Below the pieces are notes generated by a model. It was not told where the DNA came from. It saw only the letters and a program-made list of their open reading frames with translations, and did no database searches. Of a DNA stretch of 34,684 bases, positions 32,329 to 34,684 are shown piece by piece (positions within the stretch are counted from its first letter, which is position 1; the number at the start of each line of letters is the position of its first letter). The DNA comes from Acidobacteriota bacterium (GTDB lineage: Bacteria; Acidobacteriota; Terriglobia; Versatilivoradales; Versatilivoraceae), in the NCBI GenBank assembly GCA_022821775.1, contig JAJECY010000050.1, positions 1-34,684 of the forward strand, written 5' to 3'. A program made the position numbers and the translations under genes.

Positions 32329-34684
32329 TCAGTCGCTCTCGACGTCGAAGTGGATGATCTCGGTAAAATCGTACCGGCGGAAGTTCTCCGCCCTGTCCCA
32401 AACAGTCATATCCGAAAGGCCCCACGTGCCCGGCGCCGATCCCTCCGGCAGCACCACGGTCCAGGTATGGGTCGTCCAGTGGGACGGATCCCCGGTCGGG
32501 AATAAATCGGATCCATTGTTCGTATACACCCAGAACCCATGCTCGATGCCTTGCGGATCTCGCAAGTTAAGGTAACCATGCGTGAATCCGGCAATGTTGT
32601 CACGGATGCGGAAGGTCAGAGTCACCAATGTTTCGCCATTGGGAGCATCCGGATTGGTGGATTCGGCACTGATTTCAATGGCGTTGAGGTCTACCTCCGG
32701 GGCCTCTGTGTCCGGGTTGTTGGTAATCAATTCGACTTGTGGTCCCGCTTCATCGACCACTATGTCTTCTTCCCGTAGACCATGAGCCGGATGGCGAAAA
32801 TAGGTGCCGGAAACGTTCAAGGCAATGTCCTTCATCCTGATATAGCTCATCGTGTATAACGACGAGGGCATGTAGTGCGGCATCAGGAACAAGACTTCGC
32901 AGCGCTTGCTATGGAAATCGTAGTCGCCCTGCGCCTCAAAGCGATAGGTTTCCAGGAGTTCATCGTTGATATTGGCGTGACACTCGGACACTCCCCTGTT
33001 TTCTTCCACCTGCCAACTGGCCCGAATCACCTGAATCTCCCGGCCTTCCCGGGTTTCGACGGACCTGGTCAGTGAGGCCGAGTTCCTCACATACCGAGGG
33101 GGAGTGACGTCCTCGAGTGGATTGTTCATGTAGAGACTCCATCCGAAGTCGTCGCCCCGCTCGAAACGCTCGTTGCCCGCTGGGTCGCGGATCTTTACCT
33201 GTCCCGGGAACCAGTATCCGGCCTTGGCGAATTTGCTCAGGGTGAATTCTCCCGAGAGCACCGTGCCCGGTCTTCCAGGCGGCACGCCCACTGGTTGCAT
33301 TCCCAATTCCACGTACGTGCCGATCTCGCTGAAGATCCTCATGTACACTTCGGTTGCCCCCTCGAGCACCTTGTCCAACGCATGAAGTTCGACCTCGATG
33401 TAGGCGGTCTTGTCCTCCTGCGGAGCACCCGTGACCCGGATGTCCACCCTGCGGATCTTCCCGGGAAAGACATAGTCGGGATACAGGTTGTAGACCTCGA
33501 AGGTCAGGTCCTCCCGAATCTGCGAGATGTAGAAGTTCCCCTGCATGATGCGGTCCCGCACAAACTCGTACTTGCCGATGGCGCGTGACTTGAGCTTGTC
33601 GGGATTGATCACGAAGAAGGCGATCGACTCGGCCATGTCCTCATTGGGATTGATGCCGTGGGCATAGGCGCTGACGAATTCGGTCTGCTTGGTGGTGAAC
33701 CAGCCGTCCGGACTCCGCACATCCTCGTACCAACCGCCCAGCTCGATCCAATCCGCCTTCAACTTCTCATCGAACAGATGCGCCCACAGGAAGTGCGCCT
33801 TTTCGTGAAGGATCAGGCGGTGGACGCCCGAGATGGACGCCTGCAGGAAGGCCTTGTCCATGAACTCGATATAGCCGGCCCCTGTCCAGGCGACCGCGGC
33901 TGCATCCGGATAGAGCGGATGGGGGGTGCCGTCCAGACGGCGGACCAGGTACCTCAACTCCGGAATCTTGTGCATGCCCGCGGGCATTTCCTCGAATATG
34001 TTGATGATCTGCACGACCTCCTCGGAATGGAATTTCTGGAAACGCGATGCCCCCTCTCCGGTGGTGGAGGCAGTGAGTTCCCTATAGGTCGTGTGGTCGG
34101 TGATCCGCGTGGTGACCCCGAACCGTTCCCGAAGGATTTTCTCGTAGGCGTCCTCGTCCCTGCCGTTGTCGGTGACGAAGCGCACCAGGGCGTGGTGCAA
34201 CCGCTGGGAGTAGTACTTTCCACGCTTTCCCTCGATCAGCGCAATCCTCGGGCTTGCGTTGACAAAGGCCTTTTCGGAGATCAATACAGTCCTGTCGCTG
34301 CCCGTTCCGCCCGTGATCCGGATGTCGTTGTCGACATGCTCCGAGGTGATCATCCACCGGCTGGGTCTGCGCGACTCCGCCTCGAACGACAGCCGGTCGT
34401 CCTGCGGAATGGTCTTCATCGTCTCCAGCAGCCGATAGGCGTGCTCCTGGGTCCAGGCGCCGCTATCGCTGTCCATCAGCAGAATGCTGTAGTTGCGATT
34501 CAGCCGAATGGCCGACGAGTTGTCGCTCACCTCGATCGGCTCTCCAAGGAACTCCACCACCAGCGGTTGATTGACGTGGGCCGCGTAGTCATAGCCGGCC
34601 GTGCTCTGATCTTCCTCCCAGTGATAGACGAAGGTGTGCCGATCCAGGGGCGCCAGCACGTATTCCCGGTCGATCTCACCGGGC
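32329..34684 (-). CDS. Large putative zinc metallopeptidase-like protein (HEKAH motif) with C-terminal beta-sandwich-like region; 5' truncated by the window edge
   Basis: LILHEKAHFLWAHLFDEKLKADWIELGGW...QTEFVSAYAHGINPNEDMAESIAFFV; the frame stays open to the window end (...GEIDREYVLAPLDRH). Confidence 0.75.
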   Translation of the reverse strand, partial: PGEIDREYVLAPLDRHTFVYHWEEDQSTAGYDYAAHVNQPLVVEFLGEPIEVSDNSSAIRLNRNYSILLMDSDSGAWTQEHAYRLLETMKTIPQDDRLSFEAESRRPSRWMITSEHVDNDIRITGGTGSDRTVLISEKAFVNASPRIALIEGKRGKYYSQRLHHALVRFVTDNGRDEDAYEKILRERFGVTTRITDHTTYRELTASTTGEGASRFQKFHSEEVVQIINIFEEMPAGMHKIPELRYLVRRLDGTPHPLYPDAAAVAWTGAGYIEFMDKAFLQASISGVHRLILHEKAHFLWAHLFDEKLKADWIELGGWYEDVRSPDGWFTTKQTEFVSAYAHGINPNEDMAESIAFFVINPDKLKSRAIGKYEFVRDRIMQGNFYISQIREDLTFEVYNLYPDYVFPGKIRRVDIRVTGAPQEDKTAYIEVELHALDKVLEGATEVYMRIFSEIGTYVELGMQPVGVPPGRPGTVLSGEFTLSKFAKAGYWFPGQVKIRDPAGNERFERGDDFGWSLYMNNPLEDVTPPRYVRNSASLTRSVETREGREIQVIRASWQVEENRGVSECHANINDELLETYRFEAQGDYDFHSKRCEVLFLMPHYMPSSLYTMSYIRMKDIALNVSGTYFRHPAHGLREEDIVVDEAGPQVELITNNPDTEAPEVDLNAIEISAESTNPDAPNGETLVTLTFRIRDNIAGFTHGYLNLRDPQGIEHGFWVYTNNGSDLFPTGDPSHWTTHTWTVVLPEGSAPGTWGLSDMTVWDRAENFRRYDFTEIIHFDVESD

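Overview
High-GC bacterial chromosomal window with the gene content of an environmental Acidobacteriota/Planctomycetota-like heterotroph (taxonomy is inference). It has about 21 credible protein-coding genes and no rRNA, convincing tRNA, CRISPR array, transposase, phage or recognisable defence system. Main content: (i) two PSD1 (DUF1549/DUF1553) + DUF1501 secreted-protein pairs (392-4910 and 18699-22916), the second with a PPC-like secreted protein upstream and a 69-aa glycine-zipper peptide gene between its members; (ii) a tight co-directional cluster at 6220-13533 (SDR, VOC, RraA-like, DUF2961/GH172, nitrilase-type amidohydrolase, PQQ-type sugar dehydrogenase fused to a diheme cytochrome, steroid 5-alpha-reductase-like membrane protein); (iii) an NfeD/SPFH pair; (iv) an 8-CxxCH cytochrome with HEAT and TPR regions; (v) an MscS-like TM-helix protein, an M81 (MlrC-like) peptidase, a UMF1-type MFS transporter, an AI-2E family permease and an edge-truncated HExxH metallopeptidase-like protein. 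The least explained signal is non-coding: two dispersed repeat families. Family A is a CCCCTTGAGGGG double-hairpin element found only 3' of genes. Family B is a MITE-like ~0.5-kb element with ~45-bp imperfect terminal inverted repeats built from ~10-bp-phased TTCGTG and ~9-bp-phased TCCTGT microrepeats. One family B end appears to supply the start codon of the multiheme cytochrome, and an inverted pair of copies brackets a ~9-kb gene block. Most long antisense ORFs in the supplied track are GC-driven shadow ORFs.
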